Positions 11,155 through 22,939 are shown, counted from the first letter of the stretch. The stretch is DNA of 64,000 bases from Delphinus delphis (GCF_949987515.2 NC_082697.1:23443730-23507729); one strand, 5' to 3'. Numbers and translations: made by a program. The notes: generated by a model from the letters alone, not told the origin.

Positions 11155-11290
11155 TTTTACTGTTTATTGAGTACCTATTTTGTGAAAGGTACTTTACGTT
11201 CTTTTACTTATTCAGATATTCAGCAGATGTTTATTGAGCATGTAGTAGGCAACATTAGGAATTGAGTTAAACAAGGCTAGAAAGATTCTG
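11155..11290 (-). mobile_element. MIR/L2-like fragments
   Basis: 'ctgtttattgagtacctatt' and 'agatgtttattgagcatgta' look like antisense MIR or L2 termini. A GAT-rich run precedes them at 11120-11150. Confidence 0.5.
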
Positions 11291-11360
11291 TATTTTTTAC
11301 TTTGAAACAACTCTGATCACACTAACCCTCTAAGTGAATGCTCAGTGTTGCTTACCTCTG

Positions 11361-11378
11361 TTTTTTTTTTTTTTTTTT
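11361..11378 (+). repeat. T18 tract next to exon 3 acceptor
   Basis: Eighteen T followed by aaatcccccag. It forms the polypyrimidine tract of the exon 3 splice acceptor, and length variation could alter its strength. Confidence 0.85.
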
Positions 11379-11389
11379 AAATCCCCCAG

Positions 11390-11473
11390 TGGCCCCAGAT
11401 GAGCCAGGCCCTAGCATGTGGTGGATCAGTAGTAGACATTCAGCTAAGTAGGAAGTATCATACCACAAATAAG
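11390..11473 (+). CDS. UQCC1: UQCC1 exon 3
   Basis: The exon has 84 nt, 28 codons in phase 0, bordered by ATCCCCCAG on the left and AAG|GTGAGA on the right. The translation runs WPQMSQALACGG...VVDIQLSRKYHTTNK, and the IQLSRKYHTTNK block is typical of UQCC1. From memory, the human exon has four more residues after the Gly-Gly-Ser, so this copy may carry a small in-frame loss in a variable linker ahead of the chaperone domain. The acceptor is preceded by an unusually long T tract (18 T, 11361-11378). A longer frame reading on into the intron from the ATG at 11399 is only read-through of this exon. Confidence 0.93.
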
Positions 11474-12394
11474 GTGAGACTTACAAGTTCTTTCTATGTC
11501 TATAGCGTGCTTTCACACAAGTGTTCTTACTTGAAATTCAGCAAGATTGTTAGCTGGATGAGGCAAGAAATTTTATCAGATGCAGAAGGTGAGGCTCAGG
11601 GAAGTAAAGTGACTTGCCCGAGGTCACAAGGATGGGAAGAGACAGACCAACTGAATATTGGAACCTAAGGTGTCTGATCCCGTGTCCTATATTTCTTCCA
11701 TTGTACTCTCTTGCTTAGAAAACACTTTAGAGAAAAAGTGTCGTAGATTTTTTTATATGTTAAAAATAAAGTAATATTTAACTGATGGAGAATTTCTTAT
11801 TGGATGTATAGCCTGCCTTCATTTAGAGAGGATTAGCATTAGAATAGGTTTTCCTTTGAATTTATTTGCAAACTACAAAACTATATCTCCTATAGTCATT
11901 AATAAAAAATAAAAGAGTTTAAAAACATTTATTCAGTGCATGCTTTGATTGATTATGACTTTGAATGACTTTTGACTGCTTTCAGACAGTATTTTTCTTT
12001 CCTTTTCCCATAATGTCAATAAACATAGAACATGTTTCTCAGAATTGTTCTTTGGGAGGTTGGGGTCAAGATTTCTTTTTTAAAGTACTCTTTTCCATAG
12101 AACTTTTATTCTGATACCCCAAATCTATCATTTCCTAGACATGGGTTCATAGACATATGGTCAGTGAGGTGGGTATGTCTGCTCTGGAATTTAGAGGACA
12201 CCTATTAGGGTTCCAGATGTGTTTGTACTGAGTGATAAGGTACCCAGAAAAATGAGAATGAAAAATTCTAGGTTAAAAAAAAAAAAAAATCTAAGCAATA
12301 AAAAATGCCCTTAGACCCTAGTGAGAAATAAAAGCATTCTTTTAAAAAAACTTTTTTGCAACTAATTTTGGTTTCCTTCTTTTTGAATAAATAG
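11474..12394 (+). other. UQCC1 intron 3
   Basis: This short intron (921 nt) has a GTGAGA donor and an AAATAG acceptor. A MIR-like fossil in minus orientation lies near 11525-11665. The rest is AT-rich unique sequence in which I recognise nothing. Confidence 0.75.
11525..11665 (-). mobile_element. MIR-like fragment
   Basis: 'tgaggctcagggaagtaaag', 'gacttgcccgaggtcacaag' is the antisense MIR core, just downstream of exon 3. Confidence 0.65.
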
Positions 12395-12502
12395 CTTTCT
12401 TCTACCAAGGATTCCCCACAGCCTGTTGAGGAGAAGGTTGGTGCCTTCACAAAGATAATAGAAGCCATGGGATTCACAGGACCTTTGAAATACAGTAAAT
12501 GG
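12395..12502 (+). CDS. UQCC1: UQCC1 exon 4 (start of chaperone domain)
   Basis: The exon has 108 nt, exactly 36 codons in phase 0, bordered by AAATAG on the left and TGG|GTAAAG on the right. The translation is LSSTKDSPQPVEEK followed by VGAFTKIIEAMGFTGPLKYSKW. The second part, with the Gly-Phe-Thr-Gly turn, is highly conserved in UQCC1 and enters the ubiquinol-cytochrome c chaperone domain shared with yeast Cbp3. There is no frameshift or internal stop. The donor GTAAAG is slightly weaker than consensus. Confidence 0.97.
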
Positions 12503-13837
12503 GTAAAGTCTTTTAAGTTGTTTTCATTTTTCTTCTTGAGCTTTGTGCTTTCTGCTCTTCACAGAAGAATTTTTTAAAGCTTCTGCTTTGCTTTTTGTGA
12601 AATACTTATATTATTTTGAGAGCTTCAAAATATGTTGTTGTCCCCTTGCCCCCCGTTCCAGGTCAGGTCTATACAGCATGTGGGGCTGAAATAGTCCCTC
12701 TACTCCCTTAACCTGATTCCTTAGAAGTATCTCAGTAGCAGGCAATCCAATAACACTGGTCTTTCCAGGTCTTTGCTACATGTTATGCCATATAGATGAG
12801 TTCTCAGAAGTTAGATGGGCCAAATGTTTTGATGGGCACTGCTCTTAAGGAAACACTCTCTGTGATTCATAAGTGATTTTCCCTAGGTCATTGTAATGAC
12901 TTCCTTTAAAATTTTCCTAATAAGCATTTTTAAAATTAATCAATTCTATGATTTATTGTAATTCATATTTTATTATGAGGGCTGTTTGCTAACTGTGTCA
13001 TTCCTAATCAGGTCTTGGCCTAGCATGTTATGTGTTTTATGGTACTTGCTATAAATGAATGAATGTCCTCTCTACATCAGGTGCTACTGCCCCTGGACTT
13101 TTATAGCAATGCCTCTAACCAATTAAAATAATAAAACACAAGTCATTGGGTTTTTCTCAGCCCAGTTATCTCCTAGTACTACTGTTTCTCTCTACAGTTA
13201 TGGCAAAAGTACCTTTTAATACTTTTCAAGGTTGCTAGAATGTTGGATAAGCCTAATCAGTCATAAGTTATATATTAAAGCAAACCAACAAAAAGCAGTA
13301 GGGAAGACTTTTCTAGAAAACATTATAACTTTGCCCAAAATGACTAAATTATTCCAGTTACACCATTTTAACAAGTTGGAGTTAAATTAGAATTTCAATT
13401 TTATTGTGAACTTTACTTTTAGTTTCTTCTTACGATATCTGGCTCTCTTCCTAACAATTCTCACTGTAGCAAATATAGGCTTCTCTCTATAATCTCCGTT
13501 TTACATAAATTGAACAGTGATTCCACAAGCATTTTGTTTGTAAGGGGCTTTGAAAAGTATAGAAGATAGCACACACATAACTAGGTTATAATGATGTCCT
13601 TGAGACCCTAAGGTTATGAAGTGTCTTCTTAATCATTAATGAAATATTAGTTATGCTCATTAAAGTTATCTTTTTTTACATCATAATTCTTGACAAATGA
13701 TAATCACTGGTATATTTGGTAATATTATTAACCAGGATCTTTTCCTTTATTAAAAAAATATTTGCGATAATACATTTGGATTGAAAAACTTAAAATGTGT
13801 GTTTTGTTTGAAAGTAAGAAATTAAAAGGTAAATGAG

Positions 13838-13866
13838 AGCAGAAAGAAAGAAAGAAAAGAGAAAAA
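13838..13866. repeat. (GAAA)n-rich patch
   Basis: Imperfect GAAA repeats (agaaagaaagaaagaaaag). Confidence 0.75.
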
Positions 13867-15699
13867 GTTTACTGTTTTATTCATTTCTTGATGGTTGAGT
13901 TCCACTTGGTTGCTTCCATATGCTTTGTCTCGTCCGTATTTTTATGATTCCAGGGGCAAAGTTGGCTACCATTTGGAGGATTACTAACTCATCAGGAAAA
14001 TTTCTTCACTGTTTAAGTTAGTCTCTGATTTTTCTTGGTTCCCTTGTGACCTCAACTAAGTCCCTAATATTTGCATTTAAAAACTCTTTTGTGATGTGGC
14101 AGTGTCTACTTCCTGTAACCTTCACTTTTTAAATTTGTAACATCAAAACATCAAAGTATGACATTCTAGTATATTTTGGGTGGGAAGATGTAGGTATAAT
14201 TTTCCATATTGAAAGATTGAGAGCCCTTTTCAGCAAATGTTGACTCAGAAATCTGTGGCAGACACGTGTATTGGGTTGCACTGGCAAGAATCTTTGAATT
14301 TTGTGTTTTCTCATGTCTTTCATTAGGGAGTAAAATGTCTGCTTGTCTCTGCATCAGCAGTATCAGCCAGCTTTCCTCCATCTTTTTATGTAATGTTTTC
14401 ATGTATAGTTCCATTTTTCTTCTAGATCCATATTTAGGAATTTAAATGTGGCTTTCCCTTACCTATTTGATTATCCTGAAATAACCATTCTTTTTCATTA
14501 TCTTTATGGAGCAATATCAGATAAGATAAGGATAACATTTAACAGATTGAGCCACATGTCATTGAATAGGCGGTTTTCAGATTAGCATTAAGCCAAAAAG
14601 TTATTCCTGTTCTGAAGGACACTGACAAACTGGAATGCATTCAGAAGTGGGCAGTGAGCCTTGTGAAGGCTTCAGAAACTGTTGAATGCAGAGTGGTTGA
14701 AGGAAATAGGGATACTTTGCCTGGAAAAGAGAAGACATAATGGTTCTTCTCAGGTGTTTGAGGGGCAAATGTAAAAAAAATGGAGACTTAATCTGAGGTA
14801 TTCCAGTGTGCAGATAGTGTTTACTGAATGTTACATGAAGCAGATTTATGTTCAATATAACAAAACTTTAGCAAGAGTTGTCCTCCAGTGGGATAGGTAG
14901 CCTCACAAGGTCATTGGACTTGTTTGAACAGGGGCCCAGATAGTTGACCATGAATCAAGAATGCTGTAGAAGGAATTCCAGTACAGAATAGAAAGTTCAA
15001 ATGACTTCAAAGCCCCTTCCAACTCTCACATAGTTGTTTTAGTGTAAGCCTTTTACTAGATTCGTTTTTTTATCTTGTGGGATGGTACAAAATGCATCAG
15101 TTAGTGGGAGAGCTGATTTTCATTTCCTAAACCTGTCTTAGGTGCTTGTGTTTTAGTCAAGTAGACTGATGAAGTCTTCCAAAGTTAGAATGAAGTCATC
15201 TGAGGACCAGAACAATTTGTATTGACTGGATGGAAATTTAGTCCACCTACTTCTTTAACTTATATTAATGCATGAATCTTGAAGAGGTTCTTTCCCTGAG
15301 TTGTTATTTCCAGTCCCTGTGTGATGGTCTTAAGGGACTTACTTTAGAGATTTGTCCAGGAAAATGGCTCACCCAAGTATAAAGGTTTGGCCTCGCTGCA
15401 GGAAAAGTGAGGAACTCTAAAATGCTCCTGATTGCTGCAGTATGAGCACTGTATACATACACTGGCCAATCTGGTGAAGTCTTCATTATTTGTAATGAAT
15501 GCTTGCTTCATGAACATGTTGTGGGGAAAAACCTCTTTCTCATGGAACGATTTGGGCCTTGGAGGCAAGTGTGCTTTTCCTTAGGCAGAGTGATTAATTA
15601 TGAACCAGAATCAGAAGGAAACTGCCGAGTTAAAAAAAAAAATCAAGACACAGGCCATTAGGAATTTTACTTAAAATTATAAATGTATTGATAGTTGAA

Positions 15700-15820
15700 C
15701 TAGGCCTTAAGTTCCATGAAAAGAGTTTTTAACTGCTTTGTTTACTGCTGTATTCCTAGTGTCCAAATCGGTTTTAGGCACTGAGTTCGGTGCTCAATAA
15801 ATTATTTGTTGACTGGAACA
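15700..15820 (+). mobile_element. L2 3' end
   Basis: 'tactgctgtattcctagtgt' and 'ggtgctcaataaattatttg' are sense L2. Confidence 0.72.
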
Positions 15821-15997
15821 AAAGCTTATAGATGTCCTAAACTCTCTGTTTCAAGGATAGGAATAGGCCTGTCAAGGCCAAAGCATTAGGATAACGATAT
15901 CATTAGTTTGGTGATGGTACAAACCAGTGCTTCCCCAAATGTGTTCTATGTCACATACTTCCAAGAACCTCAGGTGTTAAAAAGTTAAACATGCTTC

Positions 15998-16810
15998 TTT
16001 TGTAGACTGCTGATATGGTGAATTACACTTATTGATTTGTGAATGTTGAATCAACTTGGCATTCCTGGGATAAATCCCAGTTGATCATGATATGATCTCC
16101 TTTTAAAATATTGATGTTAGTATTTTGTTAAGGAGTTTTGGATCTATGCTTATGAAGGCTATGGTTTTGTAGTTTTGTTTTCTTCTGATGACTGGTTTTG
16201 ACACCAGGGTAATGTTGGCTCATAGAATGAACTGGGAAGTGTTCTTTCCTCTTTTTTTCTGGAAGAGTTTGTGTAGATTTGGTATCATTTCTTTAGATAT
16301 TCAATAGAATTCTCTAGTGATGCCATCAAGCCTGGAGTTTTCTTTGGGGAAAGGTTTTTAGCCATAAATCCAATTTTTAAAATAGAGATAGGACTATTCA
16401 TGTTATTTATTTATTCTAGTGAGCTTTGGTAGTTTGTATCTTTCAATGAATTTGTCCATTTCATCTGAGTAGTCACATTTATTGGCCTAAAGTTGTTCAA
16501 AATATTCCCTTATTATCCTATTAATATCTTTAGGATATGTAGTGATGTTCCTCTCCTCTCTGATTCCTGATGTTGGTAATTTGTATCTTCTCTGTTTTTC
16601 CTTTTTTTCCCCCCTAGATCAGTTCTACTAAATTTTTGTCAATTTTATTGATATTTTCAGAGAACCAGCTCTGGCCTCTTTTGATTTTCTGTGTTATTTT
16701 TCTGTCTTCAATTTCACTGATTTCTGCTCTTATCTTTATATATCATTCTTTCTGCTTGCTTTTAGGTTTAATTTGCTCTTTCTTTTTAGTGTCTCACCAT
16801 TTGTTTAAAT
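15998..16810 (-). mobile_element. L1 ORF2 (reverse transcriptase region) fossil, minus strand
   Basis: Antisense ORF2 landmarks are 'ggcattcctgggataaatcc', 'tctggaagagtttgtgtaga' and 'gagaaccagctctggcctct'. Many stops break it, and it is not coding today. The 72-codon + strand frame at 16636-16854 is a by-product. Confidence 0.85.
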
Positions 16811-17334
16811 GTGGACTTCCAATGCTGATTTACTGCTCATATAAGTATATCTGATTTCCATTTGTTATATATTCTGTTCTGTTTTCCCCCATATGAACTT
16901 TAGACTAAAATCATTGAAAACTTAACATTAGCAAATGAAAAAATCTTAATTGCAATCAAAGACATAATACTTTAATTTATTATAGGTATTTCTGCCCATC
17001 AGAAACTGAAATATAAATATTATATAGTATTGGATATAGTATATCCTTGGTGACTTTGAACCTTAATAACCAAACAGCTCTGCTAAAATTCTAGGTTGGT
17101 TTTTCTTCAGTTGCTATGCCATTCTCTTTGCATATACATATTTTTTAGTCTGTGTATATTTGAGTAATTTTCTCTGTCATTTTAAGGAAAAATAAGCTTC
17201 TACGAGCCTTTTGTTGATGGACTAATTTAATTGTATCCTGAAGGAAATATTTTGAAAGCCCTTAGAAATTCTTCTTCTTTTAGCACTGAGTTGGTCTTCA
17301 GACCTACAGTCAACCCTTACAAGAATTTATTTTT

Positions 17335-17460
17335 CATTTTTAGGTTTTTGTGAAGGCATAATGTACATACAGTAAAATATACAAATCTTAAGTATACAGC
17401 TCAGTGAATAAATTAAAACCACCACCCAGATCAAGATTCTAAGAGAATTCTTAGTGCTTT
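17335..17460 (-). mobile_element. L1M 3' fragment, minus strand
   Basis: The pattern 'gtaaaatatacaaatcttaa', 'gtatacagctcagtgaat', 'accaccacccagatcaaga' is the antisense old-L1 3' region also seen at 60368 and 48590. Confidence 0.65.
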
Positions 17461-17998
17461 GGGGAATAGTAAAAGGTTGATCCTTTTACTATATTTTACA
17501 TTCATTAGAAACTCTTATTTATAAACATAGTATTCTGTTAATCAGCAAACTATAAAACTAGGGAAAACATAAAAAAAAGTGACCCCCTCCCTTCAGGGAA
17601 AAAAAAAGACAGAATAGTTAATAGGGCTTCTGAGGAAAGATCAAAGGATGGAGGGTTTTGTTTGTTTGATTTTGGTAAGGAGAATGGGTAATTTTTTTAA
17701 TATAAAGGGTTTCAGATTATAAAGAATTAATGTGGATGGTTCTGAAGGGTGGTTTAGAGGCTGAAACGTGGTGAAATGGGTTTGAATTAAAGGAGAGAGT
17801 TCGTCTAAATATTGGAAAAACCTTTTTGACATTTTGATGCCAAAATCGTAAAATTGTGTGAAGTCTGTGAATGGCTAGAGACAGGTTTGGACCCATCCTT
17901 CTAGTTGAAAAGCATATAAGATTCTGTGACCTACATCTAATGGCAGTAGAATATTCACTTGGTCATGTCTTGAGTTTGGTTTTATTTTCTTTGTCTAG

Positions 17999-18071
17999 AA
18001 GATTAAGATTGCGGCCCTGCGCATGTATACTAGCTGTGTGGAGAAAACTGACTTCGAGGAATTCTTTCGAA
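17999..18071 (+). CDS. UQCC1: UQCC1 exon 5 (chaperone domain)
   Basis: The exon has 73 nt: 24 codons plus one base, so it starts in phase 0 and ends after the first base of a split Arg codon. It follows the acceptor 'tttgtctag'. The translation is KIKIAALRMYTSCVEKTDFE then EFFR, a conserved UQCC1 helix. The donor at 18072 is GTAAGT. The first 16 intron bases (18072-18087) are repeated at 18095-18110, giving a second GTAAGT. Use of the second site would add 23 nt and lead to a premature stop in exon 6. The first donor keeps the frame and is surely the main one. Confidence 0.97.
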
Positions 18072-18110
18072 GTAAGTTACTATTTTTTTTTTTTGTAAGT
18101 TACTATTTTT
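18072..18110 (+). promoter_or_regulatory. Duplicated 5' splice site of UQCC1 exon 5
   Basis: The 16-mer GTAAGTTACTATTTTT occurs at 18072-18087 and again at 18095-18110, separated by seven T. Both copies begin with the consensus donor GTAAGT. The upstream copy keeps the UQCC1 frame. The downstream copy would lengthen the exon to 96 nt and cause a stop in exon 6. Confidence 0.8.
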
Positions 18111-18394
18111 GATAGTTGTGAAAAGGAAAATAAATCTACTTTTCATTTTTATGATTGTGTCTTGGTAGGATCGGGTTTCTTTTTAAGTTACCAGTAAAAC
18201 AGTTTTTCCTGAACAAAATGTATAATAAAAGCTGCTTATTTTTCTCTTTTAATAGAATAAACAAAGGCCAAAAGAACCCTATAAATAAGACGTTTTAACA
18301 AGTTTGAAAAAAGACCTAAAAATTTGTCCAGTACTTTGACATCATCATTCCCCCTTGTCCACACATGCATCTTTTTACATAAGAGTGTACTCAG

Positions 18395-18650
18395 AGTAAA
18401 CACATCCTGTTTTACGTTCTGGGTGTTTTACTCAGTATTTTTGACATGAGCTTCTGCCCAATCATTCCTCTTTTATTTCTAGTTTATAATTGTTTTAGTT
18501 AACCCTGGAATATGCCTCATGATTTTTCTTCTTTCTGTAGAAGGACTGTTGAGTCAAAAGGCACATATAATTTTATTTTTATCCCATTGATAAATTGCTT
18601 TCCAAAAGTGTTTTACTGGTTTATATCATCATCACTAGCAGTTGATTATA
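18395..18650 (-). mobile_element. Old LINE fragment, minus strand (tentative)
   Basis: Decayed phrases such as 'gttgagtcaaaaggcacata' and 'gataaattgctttccaaaag' resemble an antisense L1 3' region. Family and limits are uncertain. Confidence 0.5.
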
Positions 18651-19484
18651 TCAATACAGTATTCATTTTGTTAATGTAAACTGTTGTAGTTATAAACATG
18701 TCATTTAAAGCAGATACTTATAAAGTCATTGGGAAAGGTTAAGCTGTTTCCAGTTCCACAGATTTTGGAAGGAAATGCGTTCTGTTCACATCTGTGGTAA
18801 CAGTCATTATCCTCAAAGCAACAAACACTTAACTAAATATACTTGATATTTTTCATGGACAGCCAATAATTATATATAATTATGTTAACAACAATGAAGA
18901 AAGAGATGAAGTTTTGATTATTTAATAACTATTTTGTTTTTTTAAATTAAATGCAAGTTTTGTCATTTTTACTATTTCAGCAGATTGGTACAATATTTCA
19001 TTGGAAACTTAAAATACTGTGCTGAGTTGTAATCCTAATTTAGTATCCACCTTCCATTTCTTATTTACTCATAGTCAGGAAAGAAAACTTTCCTCCTTTT
19101 TTAATCTCTAACAATTTCTTACTTTAGGAGAAATTAGTGTGAAAGGAGAAAATAATCTTTCTCTACCTGATGAAGAGACTATTAATATTAGAAGCTGGAT
19201 TTTTCTCAAGTGGTTTCTTGAATCCATGTACTCAAGTATTTTTCATCAGATCTTTTTAAAACCTCATCCTACACATCTATTTAATATTAAATAACTCATA
19301 AACTTTTTATAATTATTTTGAAAGGATGTTTACTAGCTATCTTTGTTTAGCTAATCCTCATTATTGAAGATTCTTGAATAATGAGACTATTATTACATAT
19401 TTAAATTAATATATCATGCTTCAATTTATAATCTGTTGTAAACTACTTATAAAAATAAAAGTTTATTAAAATTATTAACTATTA

Positions 19485-19700
19485 TATTTTAATAATTCAC
19501 ACTTACATGGTATGCTTTTACTTTTGTCTCATTTAGGAATTACAAAACATGTGAGACCGGAAGGGCTTGTATTCTTATTTTCATTTTTCTTTTGTTTTCA
19601 TAAACAATTGAAACTTATAAAAAGGCTAAGTGATTTGCCCAAGGTTGCTTAGTCAAGCCTTGATCCTGTGTCATCTGGCTTAAAATCCAGGAATTTTTCT
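19485..19700 (-). mobile_element. MIR fragment
   Basis: 'aaggctaagtgatttgccca' followed by 'aggttgcttagtcaagcctt' is the antisense MIR core. The left part is decayed. Confidence 0.55.
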
Positions 19701-19801
19701 ACTATAACATATTGCCTGTGAATGAAAATAACTGCAAAATAGAAATTGTAATCCATTTTAATATTTTTGTGTTTTATAATTTTTTGTATTTTACAGTTTT
19801 T

Positions 19802-20160
19802 TTTTTTACTTTTTAAAATTTTTATTTATTATTATTTTTGGCTGCGTTGGGTCTTCGTTGCTGCACACGGGCTTTCTCTAGCTGCGGCGAGTGGGGGCTA
19901 CTCTTCGTTGCGGCACGCAGGCTTCTCATTGTGGTGGCTTCTCTTGTTGTGGAGCACGGGCTCTAGGCGCGCGGGCTTCAGTAGTTGTGGCACGCAGGCT
20001 CAGTAGTTGTGGCACGCGAGCTCTAGAGCGCAGGCTCAGTAGTTACGGTGCACGGGCTTAGTTGCTCCGTGGCGTGTGGGATCTTCCTGGACCAGGGCTC
20101 GAACTTGTGTCCCCTGCATTGGCAGGCAGATTCTTAACCACTGCGCCACCAGGGAAGCCC
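19802..20160 (-). mobile_element. CHR-type SINE (long body), minus strand, TSD
   Basis: A full-length long-body copy. The flanks carry tattttacagttttt (19787-19801) and tattttatagttttt (20161-20175), a 15-bp TSD with one difference. The module with repeated 'cagtagttgtggcacgc' is well preserved. Confidence 0.92.
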
Positions 20161-21435
20161 TATTTTATAGTTTTTAAATGAGACCTACCTCTGTGAGATG
20201 TTCTGTTAGTATTGTGAGCTGATGTTTATGTATATTAGAGTGTGTACATCTCAGTGAGCTTTGTCCTAGTCTTGCCCTTTGAAGTAGTTATCTGATGTCA
20301 CATTTTTCAGTGACACCACTCTTACTTCAGGTTTTCTAAGACTCACTTTGAGAATTACCTTTTAGACCTATATCATGTTCCTTTGTATTATGCTCCATTG
20401 TGGTCCATCTTTGTCATTTGTGGTTAGATTAAATTTCAGAATCAAACCAAAGTGGTTCCAAACTGTGGCCAGTGAATAAAAAAGGGAGCAAGTGTGAAAA
20501 GTACCATTTAGAGGCAGATAAAGAATATCTATAAAATAATGAGACTGACTTTCTTGCACCTTGGATTCTAAAGAGTAGGCCAGACAGGTTTGGGGTAAAA
20601 GAAGAGAATGTGTATAGATATATTGCTTTCTAAGATTACATCTTTAAAGTGGCTATTACTCCCTTGGATTTTTTGGTCTTTTAGGGCTTGACTTTTAGAG
20701 TCCTGAGAATTCAGTAGCTTTTTAAAAGGAGAGAGAGTCCCAGGTAGCTGGTCAGTGTCATTCTCACTCTTCCAACAAAAGTGAGACCAGTTATATTTCA
20801 TGAAGATTGAGTTCCTTTACTCAGTAAACAATATGCCTATCAGCCTCTTGGACAGGCCCTCACAAAATGCCAAAGTTATAGATACTCTGTCATCTCAGAG
20901 CCAAAGTGTTCAGACGTCTTGATCCAGAGACCTAGATATTGGGGATTCTGACTGGTGAGATAGCTTAAGAGCCAACTCTTGTTTCCAGGATGTTCTGATG
21001 ATGTCATTGTGGCATAAATGAGTGTACCCTCTGTGAGCACACAGTGTTTGCTAACTGGTCTTTTGGAGATCATTTCTGTTATAAAGAGCGCTTAGGGGCA
21101 GAGGCGTCCAGCCAATCAGTAAAGCTTGTGTTTAATACCACACTGTTGTCTGCAGACTGCTTTGTTTTTAGCCCTTAAGAGTTCATACTTTGGAGAGGAA
21201 CTCCTTAGTGAATAAATTTTGAGTTAATAAAATTGAGGTTCTACCTTTCTTTCTGCTACTAATACTCAGCTATCAAATATATCAATTTTGTGTAAGTATA
21301 TGATAAATATATTTTTTAAAACTTGAAGAAAAAAAAGATTGAGGTTCATCATTTTATTGATGCAGTCTTAAATAGTGAGTTTTTTCAAAGATAATTTAAA
21401 CCCTAGTGTTTAAACAATTCACTAAAAATCAATAG

Positions 21436-21900
21436 TGAATATTTATTGAGTTCCTATTAAATACTAACTACTTTGTTAAATGTTCTACAGGCCTTATCTC
21501 ATTTAATCCTCACAAGAATCCTGTAAGGTAGGTTCTCTTGTTTTCCCATTTTTACAGAGAAGAAAACTGAGGCACTGAGAGGTAAAGTAACTTTACCCAG
21601 AGTCATATACCAAGTAAGAGGTAGAGTTAAGGTTTTTTGTTTGTTTGTTTGTTTTTGCGGTACACAGGCCTCTCACTGTTGTGGCCTCTCCTGTTGCGGA
21701 GCACAGGCTCCGGATGCGCAGGCTCAGCGGCCATGGCTCACGGGCCCAGCCGCTCCGCGGCATGTGGGATTTTCCCAGACCGGGGCACGAACCCGTGTCC
21801 CCTGCATCAGCAGGCGGATTCCCAACCACTGCGCCACCAGGGAAGCCCTAGAGTTAAGGTTTTGAATCAGGATATCTGACCCTGGTGTCTGCGTTAAACA
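21436..21900 (-). mobile_element. MIR split by a CHR SINE
   Basis: 'tatttattgagttcctatta', 'tctcatttaatcctcacaag' and 'aaactgaggcactgagaggt' give antisense MIR. The SINE at 21637-21848 interrupts it, and the MIR resumes after the second TSD. Confidence 0.85.
21637..21848 (-). mobile_element. CHR-type SINE (short body), minus strand, perfect TSD inside a MIR
   Basis: A short-body copy with a TTTG-repeat tail on the left and the tRNA head on the right. The perfect 15-bp TSD tagagttaaggtttt is at 21622-21636 and 21849-21863. Both TSD copies belong to an older MIR that the SINE splits. The three overlapping open frames here are artefacts of the SINE. Confidence 0.94.
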
Positions 21901-22699
21901 AACAACTATGTTAATACTGCTGCCCCATAATAGTAATGAATTATTTAATTTTATCCAACTTGATGTTGAGGAGGAAAGTACCTAGCCTCAGAAAATAGTG
22001 CACTGAGTGTGTACTGGAGCAAGAGTGTGATCATGGCAAGACCCTATAGCAGGTTTTAACTTTGAAGTGTTTAAAGACATTTCATGAAGCTAAAGAGTTT
22101 GCTGTGTTGTTGAGCTGCTCACAGTCAAACTTTCAGCGGTCTTGTTTTTTACGGCTTTACCCCGTGGGTTTCTGTTCTGACCCCAGTGGGTACAGGGAGT
22201 CAATCATATGCCAGCTCTTTTCCCATCCTCAGCCCTGAGCTGACCCCCAGAGGGAAAATTGTGACCCAAGTCCAGTTGCTGGCCTGTCTGTCTGTCTATG
22301 CTTTCCAGCCGAAGAACTGATTCCCTCTTTGAGAAAATTGGAAAGGCTCCTGGAGGCTGCTGGGAAGCTTTGATGTAGAGGTAGCAACTGAACAGATTGT
22401 CCTTTAGAAGCAGCCAAATTTCATTTTCCAGATTGAAAGACAGACTTCCAAGAAAACTTTTCTTTTTAATGTTTTGTTCTAGCATCCAAAAAAGACCCAA
22501 CTTTAGATCCGGGCTTGAGAGTTTCTCATGGCTATTCTTGTTCTAGGTGGAGGGTGGTTGGCCCACTCTCAGATGGCATGTGTCTTAATAGCTGAATGGC
22601 TAGCCAGGCTAGCCTTCACCTCCCTCCTGCTGGGCTCCAAGAGGAAGTCCACTTGACAGCTGCTGGGCACCTCCCAGTAAGCTCACCAGCGTATTTTGG

Positions 22700-22935
22700 T
22701 GTCAGTTCGTGACAGACCTGGACTGAAATCCCAGCCCAGCCACTAGCTTGTTAATATTGTGGCTGCCTGCAAGTTACTTAGACTTTTCGAGCCCTGTTTC
22801 TTTATCTCTAGAATGAGGCTTATAATGCCTTCCTTCAGGGTTAAAGTGAGGATTAAGTGAGATAATATATTGACATGACTAACGGTGGACCTGACAGGAA
22901 GTATGGACCCTTAGTGAATGTTAGTTTCTGATACT
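22700..22935 (+). mobile_element. MIR
   Basis: 'ctggactgaaatcccagccc', 'gcaagttacttagacttttc' and 'tgaggattaagtgagataat' give a near-complete sense MIR. Confidence 0.85.
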
Positions 22936-22939
22936 AGTA

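Larger units (their letters stand above)
2534..11389 (+). other. UQCC1 intron 2
   Basis: This intron of about 8.9 kb is rich in repeats: L1-like fragments near 3120-3660, 5415-5465, 5990-6290 and 8164-9260; CHR SINEs at 4721-4922, 5466-5697 and 7817-8163; a 250-bp CT-rich tract; a TG microsatellite; MIR and L2 remnants; and an L1M 3' end near 10556-10775. No coding evidence is seen. The parts at 2534-3100 and 9860-10550 look like unique intron sequence. Confidence 0.75.
12503..17998 (+). other. UQCC1 intron 4
   Basis: This intron of about 5.5 kb contains no CHR SINE. An L2 3' end lies near 15700-15820, an antisense L1 ORF2 fossil at about 15998-16810 and an L1M fragment near 17335-17460. The stretch from 12510 to 15690 shows only a short GAAA-rich patch (about 13838-13866), making it one of the longest low-repeat parts of the window. 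Confidence 0.7.

Noticed and set aside
15998..16854. Possible reverse transcriptase gene
   Set aside because: Antisense L1 ORF2 remnant with many stops, and no intact frame.
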